Below, piece by piece: positions 20,010-27,663 of a stretch of 64,000 nt of DNA; position 1 is the stretch's first letter; every line of letters begins with the position of its first letter. The notes under the pieces were generated by a model, which saw nothing but the letters and a program-made list of their open reading frames with translations, did not search any database and was not told the DNA's origin. The position numbers and the translations under genes were made by a program. Origin of the DNA: Thalassovita mediterranea (GTDB taxonomy: Bacteria; Pseudomonadota; Alphaproteobacteria; Caulobacterales; Hyphomonadaceae); assembly GCA_019448215.1 (NCBI GenBank), contig CP080408.1, forward strand, positions 1,116,001-1,180,000. Reading direction: 5' to 3'.

Positions 20010-21248
20010 CTACTCGGTTCTCGGGTCGATTTCGCCCGTAGATGCTGTGCTTGGCAGCGTAATCTTCCACGGCTCCTGCGCTTCCTTGGGCACATCCTGC
20101 CGCTTTGTGCGCCTGTACATCATTGCCGCAGCCAGAATTGCTGAACTAATCGCGGCAAGAAGAAACAGTCCGCCCTCGGTAAATGGCATCCGGAAGGCAT
20201 AACCAGAGAGCGGCGGCCCGATGACAGACCCTGCCGCCCAAACGAATAGCAGCCCCGACATGACGCGGGAAATCTGCGCGGTATCAGACCGGTCGATCGC
20301 ATGCGCGACACCGATGCCATAGAAGGACAGCGATCCCGCCCCCCAGACAGCCAGCGTGATCAGGATCCAGTTCTGCGGCATGCCCGGGAAAAGCCCCAGC
20401 ACCAGCGCGGCAATGGCTGACACCGCGCCCATGACGGCGATCACCACGCGCCGGTCCATATGGTCGGAAATACGGCCCGCCGGCCACTGGCTGATCAGCC
20501 CGCCCGTCCAGACGGCTGCCGCCGCGATCGCGGCCGCGCCCGTCGCGCCGCCCGAGACACCCGGCAGCGCTACGCCTGCATAGAGCGGCAGGAGCGCCAG
20601 CGTGCCACTATTGATGAGGCCCGCCAGAAACACTGAAATTACCGCCGATGGCGCAATGTCGAACAGGCGTTTGAAGGGCAGCGGCTCGACACCTGGCGCA
20701 GGCGGCTCCCCGCGCCGTGTCAGGCAGACCGGCAACAGCGACAGGCAGAGGAACATCGCGCACCAGAGATATGGCCGGAAATCCACCGGCGCGAGCCCGG
20801 CCACAAAGAACGGCCCCGCCATCAGGGCAATTTTCGCAATCAGATGATAGAAGCCGCTGACACTGCCCCGGTTCTTCACCGAAACAGTCGAGCCGAGCCA
20901 TGCCTCGATGCTGGAAAACATCCACGCAAAGGCCGCGCCCTGCAGAATACGCACAAATGTCCAGCTCCACGGGTCGAGCGCCAGCTGCATGACCAGCACG
21001 CTTGCCCCGCACGTCGCCGCCGCAGCCGAAAACACCCGGATATTACCGAACAGGATGACCGCATTGCTGGCCGTATAGGCCCCAACCATGAAGCCGAGCG
21101 CATAAACGGCTGCAATCGCACCGATAAGGCCCGGGCTGACGCCCAGCGTCTCAAGGCCGAGCGGGGTGACCACACCAAGGATACCGCCGCCCAGCTGAAG
21201 GAAGGCAGCGGCTGCAATCAGCGCCCAGACATTGCGGTAATCGCTCAT
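20010..21248 (-). CDS. MFS transporter
   Basis: A 412-residue major-facilitator protein with about twelve hydrophobic segments from residue 8 onward. A loop between helices 2 and 3 and the helix pairing fit the family (GVTPLGLETLGVSPGLIGAIAAVYALGFMVG, FVRILQGAAFAWMFSSIEAWL). The arrangement resembles the YfkF/YcaD-like sugar-phosphate or drug branch. The transported compound cannot be deduced. It is transcribed in the same direction as the PhoD-like gene 55 bases upstream. Confidence 0.85.
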   Translation of the reverse strand: MSDYRNVWALIAAAAFLQLGGGILGVVTPLGLETLGVSPGLIGAIAAVYALGFMVGAYTASNAVILFGNIRVFSAAAATCGASVLVMQLALDPWSWTFVRILQGAAFAWMFSSIEAWLGSTVSVKNRGSVSGFYHLIAKIALMAGPFFVAGLAPVDFRPYLWCAMFLCLSLLPVCLTRRGEPPAPGVEPLPFKRLFDIAPSAVISVFLAGLINSGTLALLPLYAGVALPGVSGGATGAAAIAAAAVWTGGLISQWPAGRISDHMDRRVVIAVMGAVSAIAALVLGLFPGMPQNWILITLAVWGAGSLSFYGIGVAHAIDRSDTAQISRVMSGLLFVWAAGSVIGPPLSGYAFRMPFTEGGLFLLAAISSAILAAAMMYRRTKRQDVPKEAQEPWKITLPSTASTGEIDPRTE

Positions 21249-21303
21249 GGCAGACCGGGCTCCTTTACGGCCCCTCTCGGTGTGGCTTGGCGTTCAGCCG
21301 GGC

Positions 21304-22491
21304 TTATTCCACGCCAATGTCACCAAAGGCAATGTCGTTTTGGCGCACGGTCTGCCCTTCCCTGTCCTTCAGCAGGAAACTCAGGCTGCGACCTTCCCAG
21401 TCGATTTCCACGACGCCGTAATTCTCTGGCGGAAACGCTGCGCCGACCTGGCGCTCATCCATCTCATCGCTCTCGGTCGCAAAGGACACGTTGAGCGAGG
21501 ACGCCGTCAGTTCATTGGCTTCATAGGGAAGCACGCCTGCCTCTTCATAGATGAAGCCGGTATGCCGGTCGCCCGTCAGGAAGACGACGCCGCCTGCCTC
21601 TGTGCTCTTCACCATGTCGAACAGGCGCTGGCGCTCATCAGGCAGCTTGTCCCAGGATTCCCAGCCATGCACCGTTGGCAGGACCTGTATGGACGACACG
21701 ATGAAACGAAGGTCAGCCGGGTCCTGCAGACGGTTCTGCAGCCATGTCCACTGCGCACTGCCCAGCATGTCCTGATAGCTGCCTTCTGGCGCCGGCATGT
21801 AACGCTCCTTGCCGGGCGCATTGTACTGGTCCGTCGCCGTCAGGTCAGAGCGGAAGAAACGCGTATCCAGCATGATGACCTGCACACGCTGGCCTTCAGG
21901 CCCGAAGGTGCGCGCATAATAGGTGCCCGGCCACTGGCCGACATCCTGGTCGCCAAGGCCCCAGAATGTCTCGTGGATCAGCTCGGCATAGTCGCGGAAC
22001 GGAAAATTCTTGCCGCCATCATTGGCGCCGTAATCATGGTCATCCCAGGCCACCATCATCGGGAACTTCGCCCGTACCGCCTGGAACTCCGCGCGCTCTG
22101 CAAGATCTGCGAAGCTCTCGCGCAGTTCGTCCAGCTCAGGCTGGTTATTGGCATAGTCGCGGCCGTCACGGTCGCCATAGACATTGTCGCCGATCATCAG
22201 GAACAGGTCAGCCTCCTCCTGCGCCAGTGTCGACAGCGTCGGGCTCGTCTGCTCTTCATCATTGCACGAAGCCAGCAGCACCCGCGTCAGCGGCTCGCTC
22301 AGCGGCAGGGACACACCTTCCGGCGCCTGCGGCAGCGTCGCCGGGTCAATCGTCGCATAATAGCGGTTCAGCGCCTCGACAGCGGTTTCAGGTTCACCCT
22401 CAAACAGGTCTGACAGGACAGGCGGCGCGCTCTGTGTAGCGCAGGAGACAAGCCCGAAGGCTCCGATGACAGCCAGAGAGCTGAGACGCAT
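21304..22491 (-). CDS. PhoD-like alkaline phosphatase, lipoprotein
   Basis: Metallophosphatase of the PhoD family, 395 residues. It starts with a lipoprotein signal, MRLSSLAVIGAFGLVSC, with Cys17 as the lipidation site. Metal-binding motifs are visible: FLMIGDNVYGDRDGRD, MVAWDDHDYGANDGG and FLTGDRHTGFI. ATG 22491 is used because an AAGGG site lies about 10 bases upstream; a GTG 18 bases earlier is possible. It is likely a membrane-anchored phosphodiesterase/phosphatase for phosphate scavenging. No Pho box was identified. Confidence 0.85.
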   Translation of the reverse strand: MRLSSLAVIGAFGLVSCATQSAPPVLSDLFEGEPETAVEALNRYYATIDPATLPQAPEGVSLPLSEPLTRVLLASCNDEEQTSPTLSTLAQEEADLFLMIGDNVYGDRDGRDYANNQPELDELRESFADLAERAEFQAVRAKFPMMVAWDDHDYGANDGGKNFPFRDYAELIHETFWGLGDQDVGQWPGTYYARTFGPEGQRVQVIMLDTRFFRSDLTATDQYNAPGKERYMPAPEGSYQDMLGSAQWTWLQNRLQDPADLRFIVSSIQVLPTVHGWESWDKLPDERQRLFDMVKSTEAGGVVFLTGDRHTGFIYEEAGVLPYEANELTASSLNVSFATESDEMDERQVGAAFPPENYGVVEIDWEGRSLSFLLKDREGQTVRQNDIAFGDIGVE

Positions 22492-22599
22492 GAGGAGAGA
22501 CCCTTTCACTATACCACGACGCCCAGCAGTTATGCCGGGCGTCGCGTCATAGATAAAGGGCCGCTCGCCTCTGCAGCGAAGAAGTGTTGTCCCGCGCGC

Positions 22600-24078
22600 C
22601 TAACTCCACGTGCCGTGAAAGCCCAGCGGCCAGGCCCGATCACCGCGCCAGATACAGACCGGGCCATCGCTGAGCCCGGCCACGTCGAACACGCAGATAT
22701 CGGTCGTCCCGGTTTTCAGGTTCAGCACCGGCCCGATCAGCCAGCTTTCTTTCTCAGTGACGCCGCCGGGCTTCGGCACAAACAGGAACTCCTCCACCAT
22801 CCGGCTTTCGCCAAAATCAAATGTCGACGTCTTGCCGCTCGACCAGTCATGGACGCTGACAGAGGTCTTGCCCGGCTGGCTCACCGCCTGCCCTGTGACA
22901 AGTGCCGTGAGACGCCGGGGCAAACCGTGGCGGCGTGGATCGACCTGCGGGAAATCACCGTCCAGCCCCGTCTCGATCAGCCTTGCATCCCCGCTCGGCG
23001 AGATGACGATCTGCGTCAGATTGCTGATGAAGCTGGCATCCGGGCCATTCCAGATACCGCGGATCTCATCGGTGCCGCCGCCGACGCCCAGCACCGGCTC
23101 TTTATACAGCGCCGCGTCCAGCCGGATGGTCCCGTCAGCCTCCTCCCAGGCCGCACCTGTATGATAGAAGGCGCGCGCCGGGCCCTGCGACCACCGCTGG
23201 TTGGAAAAATCATTCTTGTCGACGATGAGGAATTTGAACCCCTCTTCAGGATGCCATTCAAACCCTTCCACCACGGGCGGGCGCAGCGCTTCATTGATCC
23301 ATGGCTGCACCATGATGATCAGATGCCGCTCGGTCATCGCCCAGTCATGAATGTAGGCGGCTTTGCCGATATCCAGCATGCCGAAATTCTTCAGCCCGCC
23401 GCCCGCATCAATCTGGTAGACGCCGACCCGCCGGCCACTGACCGCAAGGTTCCAGACGGTGCCGTCCGGCTCACGCTTCGGATGCGCGAGGAAGGGCATG
23501 CCCGCGAGATCCGCGCTCCAGGCCTTTGGACCTTTCGTCGCCAGCGTGTCTGCATCCATTTCAATGGCAGAGCCTGCTTCCCAGAGCGCATAGAGCTGTC
23601 CATCGATGACGATAACCGACGTGTTGGCGGCGTTGACATCGTCCGGCCCGCTCACAGGAAAGGACATGAGGCCTGCCGTGCCGAAGCCGGGCGCGGAAAA
23701 TTTCTGCTCCGCCTGCTCGATCCGGTGCTTCACGGTCTGGACGAAGCGACCCGAATGCACCGCCTTTCCATCTGCGATGGCGATGCGCTGGACCATGCCA
23801 TCACCGTCAAACCAGTGGCTGGCATAATCGTCCGCACCATAGCGAAACTGGGCTGGCCCATTCCGGTAAAGCGTGCCCTCAAGCCCTGCTGGCACCTTGC
23901 CATAGACAAGCCGCATGGCAGATGGCTCGAACCCGGCTGCAGGCGCGGATGTATACCCCAGATGCCAGTCCGGCATGCCGGAGGTTTCAGCAAAGGCAGA
24001 TGGCAGGTTTAGACCAAGGCCCATGACGGCGGTGCCTGCGGCGCTGCTGGTCAGGAAATGGCGGCGGGAAAGGGTCAT
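22600..24078 (-). CDS. Carotenoid oxygenase family protein, Tat-exported
   Basis: Non-heme iron dioxygenase of the carotenoid cleavage (RPE65/lignostilbene dioxygenase) family, 492 residues. The N-terminus is a Tat signal with SRRHFL and a hydrophobic stretch ending AFA. Candidate iron-ligand histidines lie in FLAHPKREPDG, IHDWAMTERH, FYHTGAAWEE and the C-terminal LGFHGTW, one per propeller region as in the family. No carotenoid biosynthesis genes are in the window. The export signal suggests an exogenous or aromatic stilbene-like substrate, which is inference. Confidence 0.85.
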   Translation of the reverse strand: MTLSRRHFLTSSAAGTAVMGLGLNLPSAFAETSGMPDWHLGYTSAPAAGFEPSAMRLVYGKVPAGLEGTLYRNGPAQFRYGADDYASHWFDGDGMVQRIAIADGKAVHSGRFVQTVKHRIEQAEQKFSAPGFGTAGLMSFPVSGPDDVNAANTSVIVIDGQLYALWEAGSAIEMDADTLATKGPKAWSADLAGMPFLAHPKREPDGTVWNLAVSGRRVGVYQIDAGGGLKNFGMLDIGKAAYIHDWAMTERHLIIMVQPWINEALRPPVVEGFEWHPEEGFKFLIVDKNDFSNQRWSQGPARAFYHTGAAWEEADGTIRLDAALYKEPVLGVGGGTDEIRGIWNGPDASFISNLTQIVISPSGDARLIETGLDGDFPQVDPRRHGLPRRLTALVTGQAVSQPGKTSVSVHDWSSGKTSTFDFGESRMVEEFLFVPKPGGVTEKESWLIGPVLNLKTGTTDICVFDVAGLSDGPVCIWRGDRAWPLGFHGTWS

Positions 24079-24116
24079 CTCGTCTTCTCCTTGGGAGCTT
24101 GCTTGCGGCGGCGTGC

Positions 24117-24536
24117 CTAGTTCAGATTGATGGTCTGAACGACGCCTTCTTCGGTGATGTCAAACTTCGCATTCGCCCAGCTGGCAGGCCCGAAACGCGC
24201 CGCAGCATTGTTGGAAAAGGCAAATGGCTCTGTCGGCATGCCGAAGGGATTGGTGTTCATGGCGCCATTGTCGTCGACATCATGATAAAGCTTGATGCCG
24301 TAAGCGCCGGGCGCGAGGCCATCGATGGTGACGCTCACCTTCGCCCCGTCGACGGTGATGTTCGCGCCTTGCACCGCCTCGTCGCTCTTGTATCCGGCCT
24401 CATCGAAGACGCCGAGGCGGATCGTGCCCGTCTGGGTCCGGATATTGTCGATCTCGATGGTCAGGGGCCCGGCATTGGCCAGCGGGGCGATCATCAGGGC
24501 ACCAAGGGCTGCAGCGATAAAGGTCTTCTTGTTCAT
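24117..24536 (-). CDS. DUF2141 periplasmic protein
   Basis: Small secreted protein, 139 residues, signal MNKKTFIAAALGALMIAPLANAG. The mature part matches DUF2141: IRTQTGTIRLGVFDE, then GLAPGAYGIKLYHDVDDNGAMNTNPFGMPTEPFAFSNNA. The family is a beta-sandwich protein of unknown role. ATG 24536 is fixed by the signal peptide. It lies between the DUF2306 gene and the carotenoid oxygenase, all leftward, so it may be part of their transcript. Confidence 0.86.
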   Translation of the reverse strand: MNKKTFIAAALGALMIAPLANAGPLTIEIDNIRTQTGTIRLGVFDEAGYKSDEAVQGANITVDGAKVSVTIDGLAPGAYGIKLYHDVDDNGAMNTNPFGMPTEPFAFSNNAAARFGPASWANAKFDITEEGVVQTINLN

Positions 24537-24598
24537 GTCGGTCTCCAGTGTTTTGAGAGGGGTAAGGGTGAGTTGAGAGTTGGTTGGAAAGATGCGGC

Positions 24599-25147
24599 TC
24601 AGACGGCGAAGAAGACGTGCCACATCATCCGGCCAGGCAGCAGCGTGAAGAGGCCCGCCACCACCATTCCGCCGACGAACATGTTCGTCATTTCTTCGCG
24701 ATGCTTCTTGATATTGCGGCGACGGATCGCGGCGATGCCGACCGGCAGGCCGATCATGGTCCAGGCTGACAGCGCATGGATCGGGCTCCAGAAGTTCTGG
24801 AACAGCGTCATGATGAAGAAGGAAGAGCCCGCCGTGATGGCCATGGAGATCACCCAGGCCCAGCCAAAAGTGCGGTGGAGGGTGAATCCCTTCGGCGCCA
24901 TCATGAGATAGATGCCGATCGCCAGTGTCGTCAGCGCAGCGGCGACATGCACCTGAATGGCGATGCCAGACTCGATCAGCGGCTGCGGATCGAAGCGAAA
25001 GCGCGGCAGGCTGCCGGCATCCATCAGAGTCAGCGCGCTGATCGCGGCATAGATCGGGACGGCCACGCCAAGCGTCCATCCGGTCCGCGAAAGCTTCGGA
25101 AGGCGCGGCAGGCGGCGGGTCTGGGAGGATATGTCTATGAGGCTCAT
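24599..25147 (-). CDS. DUF2306-like membrane protein
   Basis: A 182-residue inner-membrane protein with four to five hydrophobic segments (WTLGVAVPIYAAISALTLMD, IQVHVAAALTTLAIGIYLMM, FGWAWVISMAITAGSSFFIM, and the C-terminal MTNMFVGGMVVAGLFTLLPGRMMWHVFF). The conserved histidines (HVAAAL, HRTFGW, SPIHALS) recall DUF2306/haem-binding membrane families. GGAG six bases before ATG 25147 decides the start. It is divergent from a LytTR regulator, which is a candidate controller. Confidence 0.75.
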   Translation of the reverse strand: MSLIDISSQTRRLPRLPKLSRTGWTLGVAVPIYAAISALTLMDAGSLPRFRFDPQPLIESGIAIQVHVAAALTTLAIGIYLMMAPKGFTLHRTFGWAWVISMAITAGSSFFIMTLFQNFWSPIHALSAWTMIGLPVGIAAIRRRNIKKHREEMTNMFVGGMVVAGLFTLLPGRMMWHVFFAV

Positions 25148-25263
25148 TGTCGGCTCCATCTGTCTGCGGGTCCCGGCGATTGTGTCGCCGTCCCAGCAAA
25201 AATTGCCGAGCCGGATTGAGGCCGCGACACAGATTGCGTCAGAGGTCTGGAATCCTTCGCGAA

Positions 25264-26079
25264 ATGCAGCCAATGTCATTCACGAAGCGCGAATGGAGAG
25301 GGGCCTGCAGCTTGCGTATCGCGATTGACTGGAAGAAACGCGGACGTGAATTCGCGATCCTGAGCGGGATCGCTCTCTTCCTTGCTTTCCTGCGCCCCTT
25401 CGGCACCAGCGCAGACGCCCCCCTGCCTTATGTCTTCTTCCTGTGGTGGGTCCTCATCATGTGCGGCTCGCTGCTCGGTGAGCTGACAGTCTGGGCCTAT
25501 TACAAGGTCCGCCCCGATGGCCCTGACTGGCTGATGATTATCGTGACCTCGCTGGTCACCGCCCTTGGCGTCACGCTCGTTCTGCTCGCCATGGACGTTT
25601 TATCCGGCGGCTGGGTCTCTGTCGGAGAGCGCCGCTTCCTGATGCTTTACCCTTATGTCCTCGTTATTTCGGTCGCGATGACGCTGATCGGCTACACGCT
25701 CAGCCGCGCCTTCAACGTTGCCGGGCCGGACTTTGCCCACGCCGCCAATGAGGGCAGTGCCGTCCAGACCTTCCTCCAGCGCCTGCCCGTCAAGTTTCAC
25801 ACGGCCGACCTCTGGGCCGTCAGCTCGGAAGACCATTACTGCCGCGTCTTTACCTCGCTCGGCAGTGACCTCATCCTGGCCCGTCTGTCGGATGTGGACC
25901 GCGAACTTGCCGACGCAGATGGCCTGCGCGTCCACCGCTCCTGGTGGGTTGCACGCAAGGGCGTCGCGCGCGCCGAACGCGGCGACGGAAAACTGAAGCT
26001 GATCCTGCGCTCTGGCGAAGAAGTCCCCGTCTCCCGCTCCTACCAGGCCGCCGTCAAGGACGCCGGCTTCGCGAGCTGA
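25264..26079 (+). CDS. Membrane-bound LytTR-type transcription regulator
   Basis: A 271-residue protein with four membrane segments in the N-terminal half (about residues 30-150). A C-terminal LytTR DNA-binding domain follows (VKFHTADLWAVSSEDHYCRVFTS ... LRVHRSWWVARKGVARAERGDGKLKLILRSGEEVPVSRSY). There is no receiver domain, so sensing is presumably done by the membrane part. The start is uncertain: ATG 25264, ATG 25273, or TTG 25312, the last with the best ribosome site (GGAGAGGGG). It faces the DUF2306-DUF2141 genes across a short gap. Confidence 0.85.
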   Translation: MQPMSFTKREWRGACSLRIAIDWKKRGREFAILSGIALFLAFLRPFGTSADAPLPYVFFLWWVLIMCGSLLGELTVWAYYKVRPDGPDWLMIIVTSLVTALGVTLVLLAMDVLSGGWVSVGERRFLMLYPYVLVISVAMTLIGYTLSRAFNVAGPDFAHAANEGSAVQTFLQRLPVKFHTADLWAVSSEDHYCRVFTSLGSDLILARLSDVDRELADADGLRVHRSWWVARKGVARAERGDGKLKLILRSGEEVPVSRSYQAAVKDAGFAS

Positions 26080-26140
26080 AGCGCCCGCGCCATAAGGTCA
26101 CCTCGTCTTGCCCGCAAACAGTCCCATTCCAGCCCGGAAT

Positions 26141-26166
26141 GGAACCTATTCGCAGTGCAGCATGTT
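26141..26166 (+). promoter_or_regulatory. Candidate EcfG-type stress promoter
   Basis: GGAAC (26141-26145), a 17-base spacer, TGTT (26163-26166), close to the alphaproteobacterial EcfG pattern GGAAC-N16/17-CGTT. The -35 box overlaps a palindrome CCATTCC/GGAATGG (26124-26142). It precedes the 35-residue gene by about 90 bases. One mismatch in the -10 element keeps confidence modest. Confidence 0.35.
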
Positions 26167-26256
26167 TCTTGCACGATAACTTCCTACATCCGCCGGGTTC
26201 GAAACGCCCGGAAGATCTACCGGAACAGCAAGGCCCCGCGCCGAAGGAAAAGGACC

Positions 26257-26364
26257 ATGACCCAGGGTATCTCTAAAGGCCTCTCGCTTGCCGCACTCGC
26301 GGTCATCGCAGCCCTCACCCTCATCATGGCCTTCGCCCCTGCAGGATCGATCTATCAGGGTTAG
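26257..26364 (+). CDS. 35-residue membrane peptide
   Basis: Short gene with a strong ribosome site (AAGGAAAAGGA just upstream of ATG 26257). It encodes one hydrophobic helix (residues 9-27, LSLAALAVIAALTLIMAFA) between MTQGISKG and PAGSIYQG. No family is recognised. It is followed within 20 bases by the left inverted repeat of the GIY-YIG element. A candidate EcfG-type promoter upstream suggests stress expression. Confidence 0.55.
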   Translation: MTQGISKGLSLAALAVIAALTLIMAFAPAGSIYQG

Positions 26365-26382
26365 ATAGCGCAGATCTGAGAG

Positions 26383-26808
26383 GCGCTCGTCCTTCGACTT
26401 CGCTCAGGATGAGCGCGTCTTTGGTTCGGATTCCGTCAAAAGATGAAAGCGCCCACGTTCATGGATAGCGGGCGCTGTATGCGACTTTGCTAGCTGCTTC
26501 AGCTCTGCCCAGTCACTGCGCATGAAGGCTTCCTTCTTGGCGCGGGACCATCCCTTCAGCTGTCTCTCGAATGAGACCATGTCGGTCGGATCAGAAAACG
26601 CGCAGCTCCAGATCAACTCCACGGGTCGATATCTGAAAGTGTAAGCCTTTCTGTCGACGCCAGCGTTATGCTCTGCAACGCGCGCAGCGACATCGTCGCC
26701 GCGATGCGATCCGACATAATAGGCGCCGTTCGAACACCGCAAAATGTAGACGAAAAACTCCATGCGCGACCTTAGCGCTCATCCTGAGCGAAGTCGAAGG
26801 ACGAGCGC
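26383..26808. mobile_element. Putative GIY-YIG/REP element bounded by 34-bp perfect inverted repeats
   Basis: Positions 26383-26416 and 26775-26808 are exact reverse complements over 34 bases. Each arm is itself an imperfect palindrome (GCGCTC...GAGCGC ends, with TCCT/AGGA inside), so each can fold as a REP-like hairpin. The 426-bp unit contains only one gene, a GIY-YIG nuclease. The gene's stop codon (26404-26406) lies inside the left arm and its start is 11 bases from the right arm. No target-site duplication is visible at the outer ends. Mobility is inferred. Confidence 0.6.
26404..26763 (-). CDS. GIY-YIG nuclease family protein
   Basis: A 119-residue protein with a URI/GIY-YIG domain at residues 1-85. 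The two halves of the motif appear as VYIL and YYVGSH. The catalytic arginine lies in AARVAEHNAG and the metal-binding glutamate in SFERQLKGWSRAKKEA. It belongs with the short single-domain COG2827 proteins, distinct from UvrC. The last residues (PKTRSS) and the stop codon are encoded inside the flanking palindrome. It probably nicks or cleaves DNA; the target is unknown. Confidence 0.82.
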   Translation of the reverse strand: MEFFVYILRCSNGAYYVGSHRGDDVAARVAEHNAGVDRKAYTFRYRPVELIWSCAFSDPTDMVSFERQLKGWSRAKKEAFMRSDWAELKQLAKSHTAPAIHERGRFHLLTESEPKTRSS

Positions 26809-26828
26809 GTGCGCGGTGACCTTGGTTC

Positions 26829-27302
26829 TCAAATTCGCCTGATCCCCGAACTTTCCAGATCAGCGCACCAATCAGCAACCGCCCGTCCCCCGACAACCAG
26901 CTCTGGCGCTATCTCCGCCAGAGGCACCAGCACGAACGCCCGCTCCGTCATGCGCGGATGCGGCAGGGTCAGGTGCTCGCTCTCCAGTGAGACACTGTCC
27001 ATCCACAATACATCAATATCGATCAGGCGGGGGCCCCAGCGTTCACCCGGCACCCGGCCAAGCGCCACCTCAAGATCTTTGCACGCGGAAAGCAGATCCA
27101 GCGGCGCAAGGTCCGTCTCGACCAGCGCGCAGGCATTCACGAAATCGGGCTGGTCCTCAACGCCCCAGGGCGGGGTCGCATAGAGGCTGGAGCGCGCCGT
27201 CACCGACACGTCCACCATCTCGTCCAGCGCGTCTATTGCCCGTCCGATCATACCGGCGCTGTCGCCGAGATTGGAGCCAAAGGCGAGCGCAGCCCTAGTC
27301 AC
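26829..27302 (-). CDS. folK: 6-hydroxymethyl-7,8-dihydropterin pyrophosphokinase
   Basis: Folate enzyme that transfers pyrophosphate from ATP to the pterin before FolP acts, 157 residues. Hallmarks are LAFGSNLGD at the N-terminus, RSSLYATPPWGVEDQPDFVNA, and GERWGPRLIDIDVLWM with the metal Asp pair. The GTG at 27302 is chosen because later starts would lose the FGSNLGD strand. It overlaps the folB stop by 8 bases. It is the third gene of folP-folB-folK. Confidence 0.92.
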   Translation of the reverse strand: MTRAALAFGSNLGDSAGMIGRAIDALDEMVDVSVTARSSLYATPPWGVEDQPDFVNACALVETDLAPLDLLSACKDLEVALGRVPGERWGPRLIDIDVLWMDSVSLESEHLTLPHPRMTERAFVLVPLAEIAPELVVGGRAVADWCADLESSGIRRI

Positions 27303-27663
27303 GGCTGAGTTCGATCTCCACGCCGACATGGTCGAGGAAATGCCGGATCGGCGCGTTCGGCTTGCGGATACGCACACGCACGGTCGAGACCAGCGGAAAC
27401 GTCTCCATCACGCCATGCCCGATCCGCTCGGCCAGCGTCTCGATCAGATTGAACGGCCCGCTGGCGGAAATGCTGTGCGCGAGGTCGCAGACTTTCCCAT
27501 AGTCCACCGCATCCTTCATCGTGTCGGACGGCGCTTCATCGCGCGCGACCAGACACTCGATGTCGGCATAGAATTTCTGCCCCAGCCGCTGTTCTTCCGC
27601 GATGAGGCCGTGAAAGCCGTGAATGCCGAGATTTTCGACAAAGACCCGTTCAGTGCGCCGCAT
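27295..27663 (-). CDS. folB: Dihydroneopterin aldolase
   Basis: Folate pathway enzyme, 122 residues, which splits dihydroneopterin to 6-hydroxymethyl-dihydropterin and glycolaldehyde. Family features are VFVENLGIHGFHGLIAEEQRLGQKFYADIE, the VDYGKVCD segment, and a C-terminal VRIRKPNAPI that includes the usual active-site lysine region. It overlaps folP by 14 bases at its start and folK at its end. Confidence 0.92.
   Translation of the reverse strand: MRRTERVFVENLGIHGFHGLIAEEQRLGQKFYADIECLVARDEAPSDTMKDAVDYGKVCDLAHSISASGPFNLIETLAERIGHGVMETFPLVSTVRVRIRKPNAPIRHFLDHVGVEIELSRD

Noticed and set aside
26190-26220. tRNA-like TTCGAA loop in a GC stem
   Set aside because: Only one arm can be drawn; no acceptor, D or anticodon arms nearby.
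26373-26818. Target-site duplication around the first GIY-YIG unit
   Set aside because: Bases outside the two arms do not match each other, so insertion with duplication cannot be claimed.
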